Origin: Bacteroidales bacterium
GTDB taxonomy: Bacteria > Bacteroidota > Bacteroidia > Bacteroidales > UBA7960
Assembly (NCBI GenBank): GCA_007122505.1
Contig: SKTQ01000090.1
Coordinates: forward strand, 1 to 5,622
DNA: 5,622 bases
Reading direction: 5' to 3'
In this document: in pieces, positions 4,987-5,622 of the stretch
Layout: every line of letters starts with the position of its first letter
Numbering within the stretch: the first letter of the stretch is position 1
Program-made: the position numbers and the translations under genes
The notes under the pieces: model-generated
The model's input: the letters and a program-made list of their open reading frames with translations, nothing else
The model's database searches: none
What the model was told of the DNA's origin: nothing

Positions 4987-5622
4987 TTATGGAATCACAA
5001 TGAAGTCGCCCTGCTCTGTGCTCCAGTCGTAACCAAAAAAACCGGAGATTTTCAAACCTTCCAGGCTGTCCCTGATCCAGTCTACATCAAAAATGAGCAA
5101 GTCGGGAAAACCGGTGATGCCGGAAAAATAATCGTTGCCCCAGGTCGCTTTCATGCCGGTAATCCCTGTACCCGCTATAACCCCCACACTTGCTGTTTCA
5201 CTGTCGCTGCGCGGGTAGATGAAGTAAGTACCAAGCCGGTCACCCGAAAGGAAAGTATCACCGAAAATGATGCCGTCGCTGAGAACTTTAACCGGCGAAT
5301 GATCAAGCATTTTGGGCCATGCCAGGTTGTTTTCCGCGTTGCCGTAAATGATCACATTGCGGTGGGCATACAATTCCGGGCTGAACAGGCTATCGGGTAT
5401 TACGTCAATCGATCCGTTGCCCCTGTAAAGGAAAGTCTCTGCATCAAACCGGGCTTTGTTCTTATACCAGTCGTTTTCTTCATTGCTGCCCACGGTGGCG
5501 TATACAAAAACCATCCGGTTGTCAAATGCCAGTTTGAAACCGCCATAGCGTTTGGGGTGTTTATGTGACAGATCGGGAGGCCCTGACGGTTCCCATACAC
5601 CATTGCTTAGCTTCATTGTGAA
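4987..5622 (-). CDS. C-terminal part of a prolyl oligopeptidase/esterase-type alpha/beta hydrolase family protein, 5'-partial
   Basis: The frame is open through the right edge (codons TTC ACA precede the ATG at 5616), so the start is outside the window and that ATG is probably internal. From this Met, 209 residues are visible. Recognisable strings are GPPDLSHKHPKRYGG (12-26), FVYATVGSNEENDWY (37-51), ARFDAETFLYRGNGS (55-69), NVIIYGNAENNLAWP (87-101), and near the end ITGFPDLLIFD and ISGFFGYDWS. I recall this as the conserved tail of large (about 700-800 aa) exported 'prolyl oligopeptidase family' or carboxylesterase-like proteins of Bacteroidota and Planctomycetes. In those, the hydrolase domain with its catalytic serine lies upstream. 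No nucleophile motif (G-x-S-x-G) is visible in the fragment, so activity cannot be judged here. It ends with TAA 50 bp from the convergent TPR-protein gene. The family assignment is from memory and moderately sure. Confidence 0.7.
   Translation of the reverse strand, partial: FTMKLSNGVWEPSGPPDLSHKHPKRYGGFKLAFDNRMVFVYATVGSNEENDWYKNKARFDAETFLYRGNGSIDVIPDSLFSPELYAHRNVIIYGNAENNLAWPKMLDHSPVKVLSDGIIFGDTFLSGDRLGTYFIYPRSDSETASVGVIAGTGITGMKATWGNDYFSGITGFPDLLIFDVDWIRDSLEGLKISGFFGYDWSTEQGDFIVIP

Noticed and set aside
4927..5568. 213-codon plus-strand open frame that starts inside the end of the exported TPR protein gene, as if translationally coupled
   Set aside because: It is antisense to the minus-strand frame whose protein has recognisable hydrolase-family strings (e.g. 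NVIIYGNAENN, ARFDAETF). Its own translation has no recognisable motif, so it is a shadow frame.

Overview
The window looks like a chromosomal segment of a Bacteroidota (Bacteroidales/Flavobacteriia-like) Gram-negative bacterium. Four things point there: an M23 peptidase with the His-x-Cys ending that I recall from this phylum; a KDO-8-phosphate synthase, which implies LPS; a 'coiled-coil plus PD-(D/E)XK' protein of a type common in Bacteroidota; and intergenic sequences resembling the Bacteroidota promoter (TTTG, about 19-20 nt, TAnnTTTG). The assignment rests on recalled family resemblance, because no search could be run.

Layout. Positions 1-609 (+) hold the C-terminal part of an M23 metallopeptidase whose start lies left of the window. 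It converges with and overlaps by 9 bp a minus-strand pair: yciO (2061-1441) followed after 17 bp by kdsA (1422-601). A 167-bp gap upstream of yciO carries a conspicuous hairpin flanked by a 7-bp direct repeat. Next is a minus-strand PD-(D/E)XK nuclease-fold protein (2927-2229) whose N-terminal half is built from exact 21-bp heptad repeats. A divergent promoter region (about 2928-3148) separates it from a plus-strand gene for a large exported protein with TPR-like helices (3149-4936, function unknown). This converges, with a 50-bp gap, on the C-terminal part of a minus-strand protein resembling the tail of prolyl-oligopeptidase/esterase-type alpha/beta hydrolases (4987 to beyond the right edge).

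How the genes relate. The M23 peptidase (peptidoglycan remodelling) and KdsA (LPS core sugar) are both envelope functions, but they are on opposite strands and not co-transcribed. YciO and KdsA probably share a transcript. The other genes look like independent units. I see no CRISPR array, transposase, prophage, tRNA or rRNA. The window reads as ordinary core or near-core chromosome. Its least explained items are the exported TPR protein, the heptad-repeat nuclease-fold protein and the hairpin upstream of yciO; nothing in it amounts to a convincing new multi-gene system.
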